From Neglectibacter timonensis (lineage in GTDB: Bacteria > Bacillota > Clostridia > Oscillospirales > Acutalibacteraceae): a stretch of DNA of 64,000 nt. Position 1 is the stretch's first letter, and each line of letters starts with the position of its first letter. Positions 52,276 to 61,444 of the stretch are shown here, in pieces. Position numbers and translations under genes: made by a program. The notes beneath the pieces are model-generated. The model searched no databases and was not told where the DNA came from. It saw only the letters and a program-made list of their open reading frames with translations. The DNA lies in assembly GCF_900048895.1 (NCBI RefSeq), contig NZ_LT160640.1:1442758-1506757 (forward strand). Reading direction: 5' to 3'.

Positions 52276-52313
52276 TTAAAAAAAGTACCGCCGCATATTT
52301 CTGCGGCGGTACA
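52276..52313 (-). terminator. Intrinsic terminator of the RNA methyltransferase gene
   Basis: GTACCGCCGCA pairs with TGCGGCGGTAC; on the minus strand the stem is followed by TTTTTTT. It lies just past the methyltransferase stop and upstream of the sigma gene. Confidence 0.85.
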
Positions 52314-52321
52314 GCACTTAT

Positions 52322-53149
52322 TCAGCGACCCCTCAACTGCCAGAACGCCACCGCGCTGGCAGCCGCAACATTCAGCGAATCCACATTGTGGGACATGGGA
52401 ATGCGCACAGAATAATCACAGGCCGCAATGGTACGGGGGGCAAGACCATCCCCCTCTGCCCCCAAGACAATCGCCAGCTTTTCTTCCTCCTGCAGCTGGG
52501 GCGCGTCTATGCCGACAGAAGCGTCGCTTAAAGCCATCGCTGCGGTCTTGAATCCCAGCCTTTGCAGGCTCAAAATTCCCGGCTGCGGCCAGTCCGGGGA
52601 TTCACTGCCGATACAGGTCCAGGGCACTTGGAAAACAGCGCCCATGCTGACCCTTACGGCGCGCCTGTTCAACGGATCGCAGCAGCCGGGGGTCACCAGG
52701 ACTGCATCCATACCCAGCGCAGCGGCAGAGCGAAAAATCGCGCCGATATTGGTGGCGTCCACTATATTCTCCAGGACAGCTATCCGCCGTTTTCCGGTGC
52801 ACACCTCCTCCACGCCGTGCGGCCGAGGCCGGCGCATGGCGCACAGGACGCCGCGGGTAAGCCGGTAACCGGTCAAGCCCTCCAGAAGGCTGCCGCCGGC
52901 GGCATAGACCGGAATCTCCCCGCAGCGGGCAATGATTCCCCGCGCCTGGCCCTCCACGTGCCTGCGTTCCATCAACAGCGAAACCGGCTCAAGCCCGGCG
53001 TCCAGTGCGGTACCGATAACCTTGGGGCTCTCGGCAATAAAAACCCCTTTTTCCGGTTCCAAACGGCTGCGCAGCTGCGCTTCCGTCAGGCGCGTATAAA
53101 CTTCCAGGCCGGGAAGGGACAGGTCGGTGACCTCGATGATCTTTGACAT
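52322..53149 (-). CDS. TrmH/SpoU family RNA 2'-O-methyltransferase
   Basis: 275 residues from MSKIIEVTDLSLPGLEVY, with AAAAGGAG seven bases before. An N-terminal substrate-binding part is followed by the SPOUT knot domain: ENIVDATNIGAIFRSAAALGMDAVLV (motif 1), VLGAEGDGL (motif 2), IPMSHNVDSLNVAAASAVAFW (motif 3). All three motifs that bind SAM and the ribose are there. It methylates tRNA or rRNA; the exact target cannot be named. It follows the FRG-domain gene by 38 bases, on the same strand. Confidence 0.92.
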   Translation of the reverse strand: MSKIIEVTDLSLPGLEVYTRLTEAQLRSRLEPEKGVFIAESPKVIGTALDAGLEPVSLLMERRHVEGQARGIIARCGEIPVYAAGGSLLEGLTGYRLTRGVLCAMRRPRPHGVEEVCTGKRRIAVLENIVDATNIGAIFRSAAALGMDAVLVTPGCCDPLNRRAVRVSMGAVFQVPWTCIGSESPDWPQPGILSLQRLGFKTAAMALSDASVGIDAPQLQEEEKLAIVLGAEGDGLAPRTIAACDYSVRIPMSHNVDSLNVAAASAVAFWQLRGR

Positions 53150-53187
53150 AGTCAGGCTCCTTTTACAGCGCATGAACAGAACAGAAA

Positions 53188-54303
53188 TTATGGCTGTTGA
53201 TCCGTTTCCTCCGCTTCTTCCCGAAGGCAGGGGCGGCTCATACGTTTCAAGTTCAAAACCGTCTGCGCTCTTTCATCCGAAAGCTTCAAATATTTTTTCT
53301 TGATGTAAGACGCAATGTGATCGTAATCGTTAAAAACAAACTGCTCGTTGATTCCGAGACAATCCAGCTCTTCCAAAATTTCCGTCTTGTTGCTGATCTT
53401 CAGCCTGAAATCCGGCTGTATTTCCTGCCGAATTTCGTTGATCCCATAAAGCTGATAAAGGAAGATAGAGGATTGGTTGGACACACGGTTGGTAATGTTG
53501 GCAGGTTCATAAGTGAAATAGAAGGGTACGGAAAAGGGGCCGTCGTGCCTCACAAAAAAAATCAAAATCCATAGGAACCGTACAAAAAGACGGCCATACG
53601 ACCCCAAGCCATCGGAAAGGATTTCCGGTTGATACCCCTTCAGGTATTTCAGCCGTTTTTTCATGGAAGCAAGCAGCTTGTCCAGCTGATCAATGGAATA
53701 AGCGTTCCGGTTCTTCCTTAGTTTGTAAAGCTCCAGCTGAATGGATTCGTTTCCCGGACAGCTGCCTGTCAGCCTGTCAATCTCCTCCAGAAATTCAAAT
53801 ATATAAGCTTCTTCTTTCAAAAACACGTCTGTAATCCCTCTGAAAAGGTCTTCCAGCTCTTCCGGGGCAAAAAGGAATCTTGATAAAATCACAGAGTTTA
53901 TCAGCTCCAGGTTTTCAGAGATATCAATGAGCCGGTCCTTTTTGATGAAATAGACATATCCGTTGTCTCCCGGTTCACCGCCACAGGAAAAATAGAGGGA
54001 AATCAGCGGAGAAAACGTGAAGTCCAGCAGGTTTGTGGGCAGACCGTAGTGTTGGGAAAAGGCCAGGAAATGTTTCCTCTGCATCTCAGTAAGGGAATTC
54101 CCGATATGCCGTTCAAAAGCGCCCACCATTTTCCGAATGTCCAGACTGGAATTCCGCCGGAACGCCGCAGCGCTCAAATGAGGGTAGGCCCTGTCCTCCC
54201 CTCTGGAAATACACCCTTCCAGGTGATGCCGCCTTATGCATTCCATATATTCCGCCACATTGCCCACTTCATAAACCGGCGTGTTCCCGAGATTGTCCTG
54301 CAC
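53188..54303 (-). CDS. FRG domain protein
   Basis: 371 residues. The FRG domain (about 15-125) shows CISRGEDRAYPHLSAAAFRR and FLAFSQHYGLPTNLLDFTFSPLISLYFSC, the fold-defining RG and HYGLPT-LLD motifs. After it is a long helical and aromatic region (about 130-320) with one hydrophobic stretch FVRFLWILIFFVRHDG, then a C-terminal YIKKKYLKLSDERAQTVLNLKR helix. The start is GTG at 54303 with GGGAGG eight bases upstream. FRG proteins are poorly understood; some are reported near defence genes. None of its neighbours is a known defence gene. Confidence 0.85.
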   Translation of the reverse strand: MQDNLGNTPVYEVGNVAEYMECIRRHHLEGCISRGEDRAYPHLSAAAFRRNSSLDIRKMVGAFERHIGNSLTEMQRKHFLAFSQHYGLPTNLLDFTFSPLISLYFSCGGEPGDNGYVYFIKKDRLIDISENLELINSVILSRFLFAPEELEDLFRGITDVFLKEEAYIFEFLEEIDRLTGSCPGNESIQLELYKLRKNRNAYSIDQLDKLLASMKKRLKYLKGYQPEILSDGLGSYGRLFVRFLWILIFFVRHDGPFSVPFYFTYEPANITNRVSNQSSIFLYQLYGINEIRQEIQPDFRLKISNKTEILEELDCLGINEQFVFNDYDHIASYIKKKYLKLSDERAQTVLNLKRMSRPCLREEAEETDQQP

Positions 54304-54580
54304 GGTGCATTCCTCCCTGCGTCTCTTCCAGCTTCCCTGGTTTTCTGTTCTCTATTCTATCATAAACGGGACTGAGAATCGACGGTAATTTTTCAATCCT
54401 TTCCAGCAGGCTGCGCCGTCTCAAGGCAGATGCTTTTGATAAAGACCGCTATGCAGGCAGCTCCGGTTCTTGCGGATTCTGCTGACCGGACGAAAACATG
54501 TTCCATACACAAGGGCGGCATCCCGGAGAGTGCAGGCCGCAGTTTGCTTCTGCCAGATTTCCTTTCCGCAACCGAACGGC

Positions 54581-54612
54581 TTGACTTATCATGGATGCAT
54601 CCTTTATGATAA
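54581..54612 (+). promoter_or_regulatory. Promoter of the LysR gene with inverted repeat
   Basis: TTGACT (54581-54586), 18 bases, TATGAT (54605-54610). TTATCAT (54586-54592) and ATGATAA (54606-54612) form an inverted repeat over it, with GGATGCATCC between. It could be an autoregulation site. The remainder of the 54304-54693 gap is without features that I can name. Confidence 0.55.
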
Positions 54613-54693
54613 AATAATAGACTTTTCTTTGAAACCCAATCAGGGGTTATCAATTCATGATGCTTTGCGCGGTCAGGCAAAGGAGGCGGAAGA

Positions 54694-55587
54694 ATGCTCA
54701 AACAGCTGAAATACTTTCAATCCGTGGTGTACCATCGGAGCTTTTCGAAAGCGGCGGAGGAATGCTTTATTTCACAATCGGCCATCAGCCAGCAGGTGCG
54801 GGCGCTGGAGGAAGAGGTGGGGGTGACGCTGCTGCGCCGGGAGGGCCGCAGGTTTTCGCTGACCCCGGCGGGGGAGGTATTTTACCAGAAAAGCCTTTCC
54901 ATTACGGCGGATTGGGAACGGCTTTGCCAGGAGATGCGCCAGATGGAGAGCGGCGGAAAGGCGCGCCTGCGGCTGGGCTGCCTGCGCAGCTATGGCGGGC
55001 CGGAATTTCACCGGGCGGTGGCGGCGTTTTCGGAACGCCATTCCAATGTGGAGCTGCACTTGACCACAGGCAGTCACGAGGAGCTGTACGGACTGCTGGT
55101 GTCCGGCCAAGCAGACTTGCTGCTGAGCGACCAGCGGCGGGCCTTTTCGGAGGGATATTACAACGAGATTCTAGCCGCACGGCCCTACCAGGCGGAGCTG
55201 GTAGCCCGCCACCCCATTGCCCAGCGGGAAGCCGTGGCGGGAGAGGAGCTGAAAGATTTCCCCTGTATCATCGTAAGCTCGGCGGAGCAGTGGGATACCG
55301 AGCGGGCCTACTACCGGGAGATTGTGGGGCTGCAGGGGGAATTCCTCCCGGTGGGAAGCCTGGAGGAGGGCAGATTGCTGGCGGTGGGAGGAAAAGGCTT
55401 TCTGCTGCTGGAGGGCGGTGGAAGCGAGCCTGCCGCCGGCCTGCGCCGCGTCCCGCTGCTGCGAAACGGCAAGCCCCTTCTGCACAATTACTGCGCCTTT
55501 TGGAGCCGGGAAAATTCAGGTTACTATGTGGAGGAATTTGCAGAATTGCTGGGGAAAGAGTTTCCCGAGACGCCGAAAATAACATAA
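54694..55587 (+). CDS. LysR family transcriptional regulator
   Basis: 297 residues. The N-terminal helix-turn-helix (HRSFSKAAEECFISQSAISQQVRALEEEV) is typical LysR; the rest is the two-lobe effector domain. It stands ahead of, and in line with, a set of two flavodoxin-fold and two aldo/keto reductase genes that it probably regulates. AAAGGAGGCGGAAGA precedes the ATG. A terminator after it isolates the gene from the next promoter. Confidence 0.92.
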   Translation: MLKQLKYFQSVVYHRSFSKAAEECFISQSAISQQVRALEEEVGVTLLRREGRRFSLTPAGEVFYQKSLSITADWERLCQEMRQMESGGKARLRLGCLRSYGGPEFHRAVAAFSERHSNVELHLTTGSHEELYGLLVSGQADLLLSDQRRAFSEGYYNEILAARPYQAELVARHPIAQREAVAGEELKDFPCIIVSSAEQWDTERAYYREIVGLQGEFLPVGSLEEGRLLAVGGKGFLLLEGGGSEPAAGLRRVPLLRNGKPLLHNYCAFWSRENSGYYVEEFAELLGKEFPETPKIT

Positions 55588-55611
55588 TCGGAAACATAAT
55601 GATTCTAGAGA

Positions 55612-55641
55612 ACGCACCGGTAAAAATCCGGTGCGTTTTTT
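55612..55641 (+). terminator. Intrinsic terminator after the LysR gene
   Basis: ACGCACCGG/CCGGTGCGT around TAAAAAT, then TTTTTT. Confidence 0.85.
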
Positions 55642-55735
55642 CTATAAGTTTTACTTATGCTTTCCTGTGGAAATCCGAATTGATTCCGCCTCTGGGAATT
55701 TGGTAGGATAAACGTATCAAAAAGGAGGCGGCGAC

Positions 55736-56290
55736 ATGAAAAAAGTGTTGATTCTTTCATCCAGCCCGGTCGAAAACGCCAACAGCGGGCTGTTGTGCAG
55801 AGCGTTCGCCAAAGGCGCGGAGGAGGCTGGCGGCCAGGTGGAGCTTATTCCTCTCCGGGAAAAGAACATCCGGTTCTGCCAGGGCTGCGAGGCCTGCGTG
55901 AAGACCGGCAAGGGCTGCGTTCAGCAGGACGACATGGCGGAGTTGATTGAAAAAATGCATCAAGCCGACGTGTTCGTGCTGGCGACCCCCATTTATTTTA
56001 TGACGGTCAGCGCGCAGCTTAAGACATTCATGGACCGCTTTATCGCCGGAGAGCAGTTTATGCGGCAGTCCAGCGGGAAGAAAGCCTATTTCATCTCCGT
56101 CAGCGCTGCGCCGGAGGCCCGGGCAAAGGAAAACCACGAAGCCGCCAACGGCGCTTTCCGGGGCTTCCTGAAGTGCCTGCGGTCCGTGGAAGAGGGCGGA
56201 ATCCTGAACGCGTCGGGCTGTTATGCCCCTGGCAGCATTGAGGGGACGGAATGGCTGGATAAGGCTTATGAGATGGGTAAAACGGTTTGA
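55736..56290 (+). CDS. Flavodoxin-fold NAD(P)H-dependent oxidoreductase / iron-sulfur flavoprotein type
   Basis: 184 residues. MKKVLILSSSPVENANSGLL is the FMN phosphate loop; RFCQGCEACVKTGKGCVQQDDM is the Cys-rich loop of this group, and LATPIYFMTVSAQLKTFMDRF the second FMN contact. The group reduces quinones, azo compounds or other electrophiles using NAD(P)H. AAAGGAGGCGGCGAC precedes the ATG. The likely promoter TTGATT-18-TAGGAT lies at 55680-55709. It is the first gene of the redox set. Confidence 0.9.
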   Translation: MKKVLILSSSPVENANSGLLCRAFAKGAEEAGGQVELIPLREKNIRFCQGCEACVKTGKGCVQQDDMAELIEKMHQADVFVLATPIYFMTVSAQLKTFMDRFIAGEQFMRQSSGKKAYFISVSAAPEARAKENHEAANGAFRGFLKCLRSVEEGGILNASGCYAPGSIEGTEWLDKAYEMGKTV

Positions 56291-56321
56291 CCGCAGCCAG
56301 ATATGGCCGAAAGGAGGCGTG

Positions 56322-56846
56322 ATGATGAAAAACTTAATTCTCTTTTACTCCCGCAAGGGAGAAAACTACGCGGGCGGCTCCATCGTCCGCCTGGAAAAGG
56401 GCAACACGGAGCGGGTGGCAGAAGCCATCCAACAGGCGGTGGGCGGCGATTTGTTTGAGCTGGAAACCGTGAAGCCCTACGCCGCAAGCTATGACCAATG
56501 CATCGCGGAAGCGAAAGCCGAGCTGCAGGAAAACGCCCGGCCCCAGCTGAAACGGTATTGGAAGAGCCTGGACGGATACGGCAACGTGTTCGTTTGCGGG
56601 CCGTGCTGGTGGGGGACGTTCCCCTGCGCAGTGTTCAGCCAGTTGGAGCGGCTGGATTTTACCGGCAAACGGGTTTTCCCAATAATGACCCACGAGGGCA
56701 GCGGTCTGGGCCGCTGTGAGCAGGACCTGAAAGCGCTTTGCACCGGGGCTGTTTTGGGCGAGGGTCTGGCAGTGCTGGGCAGCCGGGCGGCAGAGTCTGG
56801 GGAGCAGATAGCGCAGTGGGCAAAGAAAGCGGTTAACAATTCATAA
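56322..56846 (+). CDS. Flavodoxin family protein
   Basis: 174 residues from MMKNLILFYSRKGENYAGG (ATG at 56322; a second ATG at 56325 is a little better placed after AAGGAGG). NTERVAEAIQQAVGGDLFELETVKPY is the typical flavodoxin N-half, and FVCGPCWWGTFPCAVFSQLERLDFTGKRVFPIMTHEGSGLG the FMN-binding loop of the long-chain group. It is a one-domain electron carrier or small reductase. It lies 31 bases after the previous flavoprotein. Confidence 0.9.
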   Translation: MMKNLILFYSRKGENYAGGSIVRLEKGNTERVAEAIQQAVGGDLFELETVKPYAASYDQCIAEAKAELQENARPQLKRYWKSLDGYGNVFVCGPCWWGTFPCAVFSQLERLDFTGKRVFPIMTHEGSGLGRCEQDLKALCTGAVLGEGLAVLGSRAAESGEQIAQWAKKAVNNS

Positions 56847-56873
56847 TTGATTCGGAAAGGGAGCAGATTTGCT

Positions 56874-57878
56874 ATGAACAACAGGATTTTAGGCAATACC
56901 GACAGAAGCATTTCCCCCGTGGGCTTGGGGTGCATGGGCCTCAGCCACGCCTTTGGCACGCCGCTGGAAAAGGCCAAGGCGGCGGAGAAAATCCAGGCGG
57001 CCTATGACATGGGCTACACGTTTTTCGACACCGCCGAATGTTATACCGGCACCAATCCGGACGGTACCACCGCTTATAATGAGGAAGCCGTGGGAATGGG
57101 CATCAAGCCCTTTCGGGATAAAATTGTGCTGGCCACAAAGTGCGGTGTGAGGTTTGATGAAAACCAGATGCTTCTGGACAGCAATCCGGAGACCATTCGC
57201 AGGTCTGTGGAGGGCAGCTTAAAGCGGCTGCAAACGGATTACATCGACCTCTACTACCAGCACCGGGTCGACCCCAAGGTAGAGCCGGAGACGGTGGCTG
57301 AGACCATGGCCCAGCTGAAAAAAGAGGGCAAAATCCGCGCTTGGGGCATCTCCTGCGTGGAGGAAGATTATCTGCGGCGCGCCCATGCCGTCTGTCCTGT
57401 ATCGGCGGTACAGAACGTGTACTCCGTGATTGACCGGGAGACGGAAAAGCTGTTTCCCGTGCTGGAAGAGCTGGGCGTCACCCTGGTGGCGTTCACGCCC
57501 CTGGCAAAGGGCTTCCTCTCCGGCCGGTATCAGGAGCGGCCCCAGTTTGACCACCCGGAGGACAACCGCTCTGGACGGTTCCAGTTTTCCGAAGAGGGCT
57601 TCCGCTATTACCAGCAGGCGCTGGATTTGATTCGCTCCACGGCGGAGGAAAAGGGCGCCACGATGGCCCAGGTCTGCCTTGCGTGGATGATTCGGAAAAA
57701 GCCTTGGATTGTGCCCATTCCCGGCACCCGCAGCCCGGAACGTATGAAAGAGAACCTGGCTTCCGCGGACGTGGCGCTGACGGCGGAGGAAATCGCCAAA
57801 ATTGACGAAGCGTTAAATCAAATGGGATTGAAAGACGCCGCGTCGAAGAGAATCAGCAAGCCGGAAATCATTCGATAA
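56874..57878 (+). CDS. Aldo/keto reductase
   Basis: 334 residues from MNNRILGNTDRSISPVGLGCMGLSHAFG; GGGAG upstream. NADPH-dependent TIM-barrel reductase. The catalytic tetrad is visible: Asp and Tyr in FFDTAECYTG, Lys in VLATKCGV, His in LYYQHRVD. The C-terminal cofactor part has PIPGTRSPERMKENL. Similar to the AKR13/YajO-type group. Likely substrate: an aldehyde or ketone; unknown. Confidence 0.93.
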   Translation: MNNRILGNTDRSISPVGLGCMGLSHAFGTPLEKAKAAEKIQAAYDMGYTFFDTAECYTGTNPDGTTAYNEEAVGMGIKPFRDKIVLATKCGVRFDENQMLLDSNPETIRRSVEGSLKRLQTDYIDLYYQHRVDPKVEPETVAETMAQLKKEGKIRAWGISCVEEDYLRRAHAVCPVSAVQNVYSVIDRETEKLFPVLEELGVTLVAFTPLAKGFLSGRYQERPQFDHPEDNRSGRFQFSEEGFRYYQQALDLIRSTAEEKGATMAQVCLAWMIRKKPWIVPIPGTRSPERMKENLASADVALTAEEIAKIDEALNQMGLKDAASKRISKPEIIR

Positions 57879-57913
57879 AACAGGGCCGCGGGACGCGGCA
57901 AGGAGGAGCTTTG

Positions 57914-58900
57914 ATGGAATACACAAGATTGGGTAACACCGGCGCGGAGGTCTCGCGAATCTGCTTGGGGTGCATGAGCTTCGGCGACAACAGCAAGGGC
58001 ATTACCGGCAAGGGCTGGGCCATCGACGAGCAGAGCAGCCGGGCGGTCATCAAGCGGGCCTTGGAGCTGGGAATCAACTATTTTGATACAGCCAATGTGT
58101 ACTCGGCGGGTACCAGCGAGGAATTTGTGGGCCGGGCGCTGAAAGATATGGCCAACCGGAACGAGATCGTGCTGGCCACAAAGGTCCACTTTCCCACGGG
58201 AGAGGGCCGCAACTGCCGGGGACTGTCCCGGAAAGAAATCCTGTATGAGGTGGACCAGAGCCTGAAGCGGCTGGGCACGGATTATATCGACCTGTACACC
58301 ATTCACCGCTGGGATTCCGATACCCCCATTGAGGAGACCATGGACGCCCTTAACGATGTGGTGAAGTCCGGCAAGGTGCTGTACCTGGGGGCGTCCAGCA
58401 TGGGCGCGTGGCAGTTTGCAAAGGCGCAGCATGCGGCGGAGAAGTACGGATGGACAAAGTTTGTCACCATGCAGAACCTCTATAACCTCATCTACCGGGA
58501 GGAGGAGCGAGACATGATTCCCCTCTGCCGGGACATGGGCGTGGGCCTTACCCCCTGGAGCCCCAACGCCAAGGGCCGGCTGGCCCGCAAGCCCGGTACA
58601 GTCACCCGGCGCTACGACAGCGAGGCGGTGGGTAAGCGCTTTTTCCCGTTGGAGGATCAGTCCGATTTGGAGATTATCCGCCGGGTGGAGGAGCTGGCCG
58701 GAAAACGGGGCGTGCCGATGATTCAGATTTCCCTGGCGTGGCTGCTGAGCAAGCCCGTCGTCACCGCGCCGATTTTGGGGGCTACCAAGCTGAACCATTT
58801 GGAAGAGGCCGTGATTGGGCTGGACAATGTGAAATTGACCGAGGAAGAGACCCGCTACCTGGAAGAACCGTACACCGCCCACAACGTGGTGGGATTTTAA
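57914..58900 (+). CDS. Aldo/keto reductase
   Basis: 328 residues from MEYTRLGNTGAEVSRICLGCMSFG; the ATG at 57914 follows AAGGAGGAGCTTTG. Catalytic Asp/Tyr in YFDTANVYSAGTSEE, Lys in VLATKVHFP, His in YTIHRWDSD. This is the AKR11/YdhF-YajO type (about 330 residues). It is only moderately similar to the preceding reductase, so they are not a fresh tandem copy. Last gene of the set. Confidence 0.93.
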   Translation: MEYTRLGNTGAEVSRICLGCMSFGDNSKGITGKGWAIDEQSSRAVIKRALELGINYFDTANVYSAGTSEEFVGRALKDMANRNEIVLATKVHFPTGEGRNCRGLSRKEILYEVDQSLKRLGTDYIDLYTIHRWDSDTPIEETMDALNDVVKSGKVLYLGASSMGAWQFAKAQHAAEKYGWTKFVTMQNLYNLIYREEERDMIPLCRDMGVGLTPWSPNAKGRLARKPGTVTRRYDSEAVGKRFFPLEDQSDLEIIRRVEELAGKRGVPMIQISLAWLLSKPVVTAPILGATKLNHLEEAVIGLDNVKLTEEETRYLEEPYTAHNVVGF

Positions 58901-59005
58901 GGGGAGCGCATCTGACAGCTTATGGAAAAAGAGATAAGTCAGGATATTGATCTTCCCCATAAAAACACCACTGGAGCAAGAAGTCCGTGCCGGATCGTGG
59001 ATATC

Positions 59006-59752
59006 CTATTTTACCTTTCCGTACCAAACGGCAGTCTGGTTATGGATAGTAATCAGGTTCTCCTTGGAATATTCTGCAATCAGGTTTTCCAGTTCCTGTT
59101 TGTATAGAATATAATCTTTTTGAGTGTGGTTGAGTGAATATGAGGAGGACATACACCGAGATAGAAATTGTTCTTCAGTATATACCAAATTGTGGGAGTA
59201 AAGCCTTTCCTCATAGCCGTTGACAAAGAATGCGGAGCAACGCTGTTTGGCTTTCTCCGCTCCGTGGGAAAAACTGAAAAAACCAGGGCAATACCGCTTG
59301 CAGATACACGCCTGCTTTTGGCTGAACATATCATCGGTCTGCCTGACGTTATAGAGAAGAAAAACATAGGCTTCAGGTTTTAAAATGCGGCGGCACTCGT
59401 ATAAAAACGGAGAAGCTTTCAACCAATGAAAAGCGGAGGCTACTGTTATGGCATCCATACTGCAGTCTGGCAAAGCGGTGTTCTCTGCAAATGCATCAAC
59501 AGGAAAAAACCTTTTGTATTGATAAAGATATGATTTCGCCTTTTTCTGGAGTTCCGAATTGGGTTCCACACCGTAAACGATATAGCCCTTCTCCAAAAGC
59601 GCAGAAGAGAAGATTCCCGTTCCGGAACCGATATCGGCAATTACAGAATGAAGGGAGGGGACAAGGTCTGTTATAAGCTGAACCGCTTCCTCTGAATACC
59701 CCAGCCGACCTTCCTTATAAAACGAGGTTTTGTGTTGATAAGGATATTCCAT
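59006..59752 (-). CDS. Class I SAM-dependent methyltransferase
   Basis: 248 residues from MEYPYQHKTSFYKEGRLGYS; GGAG six bases before the ATG at 59752 decides the start. The SAM site VIADIGSGTGIFSSALLEKG and YGVEPNSE are clear, then DAITVASAFHWL (motif typical of the ubiE/BioC-like group) and ILKPEAYVFLLYN. Substrate unknown. It stands alone in an AT-richer stretch than its neighbours, possibly a sign of transfer. Confidence 0.88.
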   Translation of the reverse strand: MEYPYQHKTSFYKEGRLGYSEEAVQLITDLVPSLHSVIADIGSGTGIFSSALLEKGYIVYGVEPNSELQKKAKSYLYQYKRFFPVDAFAENTALPDCSMDAITVASAFHWLKASPFLYECRRILKPEAYVFLLYNVRQTDDMFSQKQACICKRYCPGFFSFSHGAEKAKQRCSAFFVNGYEERLYSHNLVYTEEQFLSRCMSSSYSLNHTQKDYILYKQELENLIAEYSKENLITIHNQTAVWYGKVK

Positions 59753-59930
59753 ATTAATCTCCATTCTGCCGGAATCACATCGGCACAAATTTGGTTACAA
59801 AATGGACTTGAGGCAGAAACGCACTACAACGCACGGTAGGAGGAATCGTAGATGCGTTTCTTTGCAGAGACAGTTACAAAGCGTTATTTTCAATATTGCA
59901 AACAAAGAACGTGAATTTGTAGAAAAACAA

Positions 59931-61319
59931 TTACATTGCAGGAATGACAAGCTTCTGCTCCTGTCCGTCTATCTCTGTCTGAAAGCAGTAGGCGGGCTGC
60001 AAGAAGCCCTTTGTGTCCATGCAATAGGTAAGTCCCACAGCCTTTACGTGCAGCGCGGCAACAGGAAGCTGGGAGCCGCAGCGAAACATGCCCTTTGCAA
60101 TTTTCTCATAGGCGGCCTGTTCGCTGATAATTGTTGCCGGCTTCAGGGGATAACATCGGACAATATTGTTTTCAACGTATTTGATTGTGCCGTCATCGTA
60201 AGATTCACATTCCAGATACCCCCACATGGACAAAGCGCCTTTCGAGTCAGGCACGGCATCGAAACGACTGCGAGATTTCTTTTCCTGTGAGAATTCGGCA
60301 GTTTCAGGAACCTGTACTCCCAGCTCATCCAGCTGCTTTCGTATTTCCCCTTCACCGGGCATTGTCTTCTCGTGCTGGAAAGCTGAAAAATCCTCGTAGG
60401 TATAGGTCATTGCAAAATTGCGAACCCCCAGGCACAGCTCATCTCCAGCAGGAGAATTTGCATAGAAGTATGTGCCTCTGTCATGCTTCTGGGTCAGACT
60501 CTCATCCGGCGCCGCGCCTATCGCGGAAAAGAATCCATCTGCGAAAGCATGTATTTGTTCCTGGCTGGCCATCCCCGAGGTTTGATACAGGAGCGCCTCG
60601 GCGGGCTCATTAGAAAGCTCTGCTTCATTCGACAGAGAGATATTTTTCATATCAATCCTGTTGATATAAGTCTCCGTGACGATTCCGTATTCCTTTCCCT
60701 GGTAGTACGCATAGATCCCGCTGAAGGACGCGATGGTAACCAGCAGCGGGAGAAGCGCCGCAAGAAGCCGTCCCGCCTGAAACCGTTTCCCCATAAGCAA
60801 AAACACAAAACAAAATAACCCGTACCCAATTACCCCTCCGAGGACATTATGAAGGATGTCATCCACCGCAAAAATACCTCTATGGGTGATAAGCTGCGTG
60901 GTTTCAATCAACAGCGTCCCCACAAGGCAAATCGCTGTTATCTTCCAGACCGCTCTCAATTTGGGATAAAGAACGGGAATCAAAACGCCGAAGGGAATAA
61001 ACATGGCTATGTTCAGAACAATATTCCGCCATTCCGGATATGAAAAATTGTACCAGGCAGAACGATATTGACTAAACGGCTGCAGGTCTGTCCTTCCCGA
61101 ACCGGAAGCCGTGCGCAGAAGCAGCGTAGCGCCCAATACGATAAAGACGCAAGCAATCAGCAGCATCTGTAAGGCGGTCCGCCTGAGCGTCAATTTTTTC
61201 TGCCCCTTCATCAATCTTTTAAAAAGGACAAAGTATCCAAATGAAATCAGCATTGCCAAAATCAGGATCCCCAAAACCCCAAAAATAACCGCCACGAAGG
61301 CAACATCCTTTATTGACAT
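59931..61319 (-). CDS. VanZ family membrane protein with long C-terminal domain
   Basis: 462 residues. Residues 8-35 and 50-68 are membrane helices; residues about 95-190 are the VanZ domain with WRNIVLNIAMFIPFGVLIP, LLIETTQLITHRGIFAVDDILHNVLGGVIGYGLF. After a further helix (about 195-215), about 245 residues lie outside, a domain with SQKHDRGTYFYANSPAGDE-type pieces that I do not recognise. VanZ proteins are linked to teicoplanin resistance in enterococci, but most are of unknown use. GGAGGGAAGAGCTT precedes the ATG. Confidence 0.85.
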   Translation of the reverse strand: MSIKDVAFVAVIFGVLGILILAMLISFGYFVLFKRLMKGQKKLTLRRTALQMLLIACVFIVLGATLLLRTASGSGRTDLQPFSQYRSAWYNFSYPEWRNIVLNIAMFIPFGVLIPVLYPKLRAVWKITAICLVGTLLIETTQLITHRGIFAVDDILHNVLGGVIGYGLFCFVFLLMGKRFQAGRLLAALLPLLVTIASFSGIYAYYQGKEYGIVTETYINRIDMKNISLSNEAELSNEPAEALLYQTSGMASQEQIHAFADGFFSAIGAAPDESLTQKHDRGTYFYANSPAGDELCLGVRNFAMTYTYEDFSAFQHEKTMPGEGEIRKQLDELGVQVPETAEFSQEKKSRSRFDAVPDSKGALSMWGYLECESYDDGTIKYVENNIVRCYPLKPATIISEQAAYEKIAKGMFRCGSQLPVAALHVKAVGLTYCMDTKGFLQPAYCFQTEIDGQEQKLVIPAM

Positions 61320-61444
61320 AAGCTCTTCCCTCCGGATTTACAACTCAAATGTACCAATAAAAAGAAAACCACAATGACTAATACTCTTTAAACGCTGTAA
61401 AAAATCAAAATCTGTCATCGATTTACAAAGATAAAAAAATTTTA
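61320..61444. other. AT-rich intergenic region
   Basis: No gene; AT-rich, probably the promoter region of the VanZ gene on the minus strand, up to the junction with the insertion-sequence remnant. Confidence 0.4.

Noticed and set aside
53188-54303. Calling the FRG gene a defence system
   Set aside because: No adjacent nuclease, toxin, restriction or CBASS-type gene. The domain alone is not enough.
54657-55706. Gly/Pro-rich frame of 349 codons overlapping the LysR gene
   Set aside because: Same strand but another phase of the LysR gene. Low-complexity Gly, Arg and Pro content is typical of a shadow.
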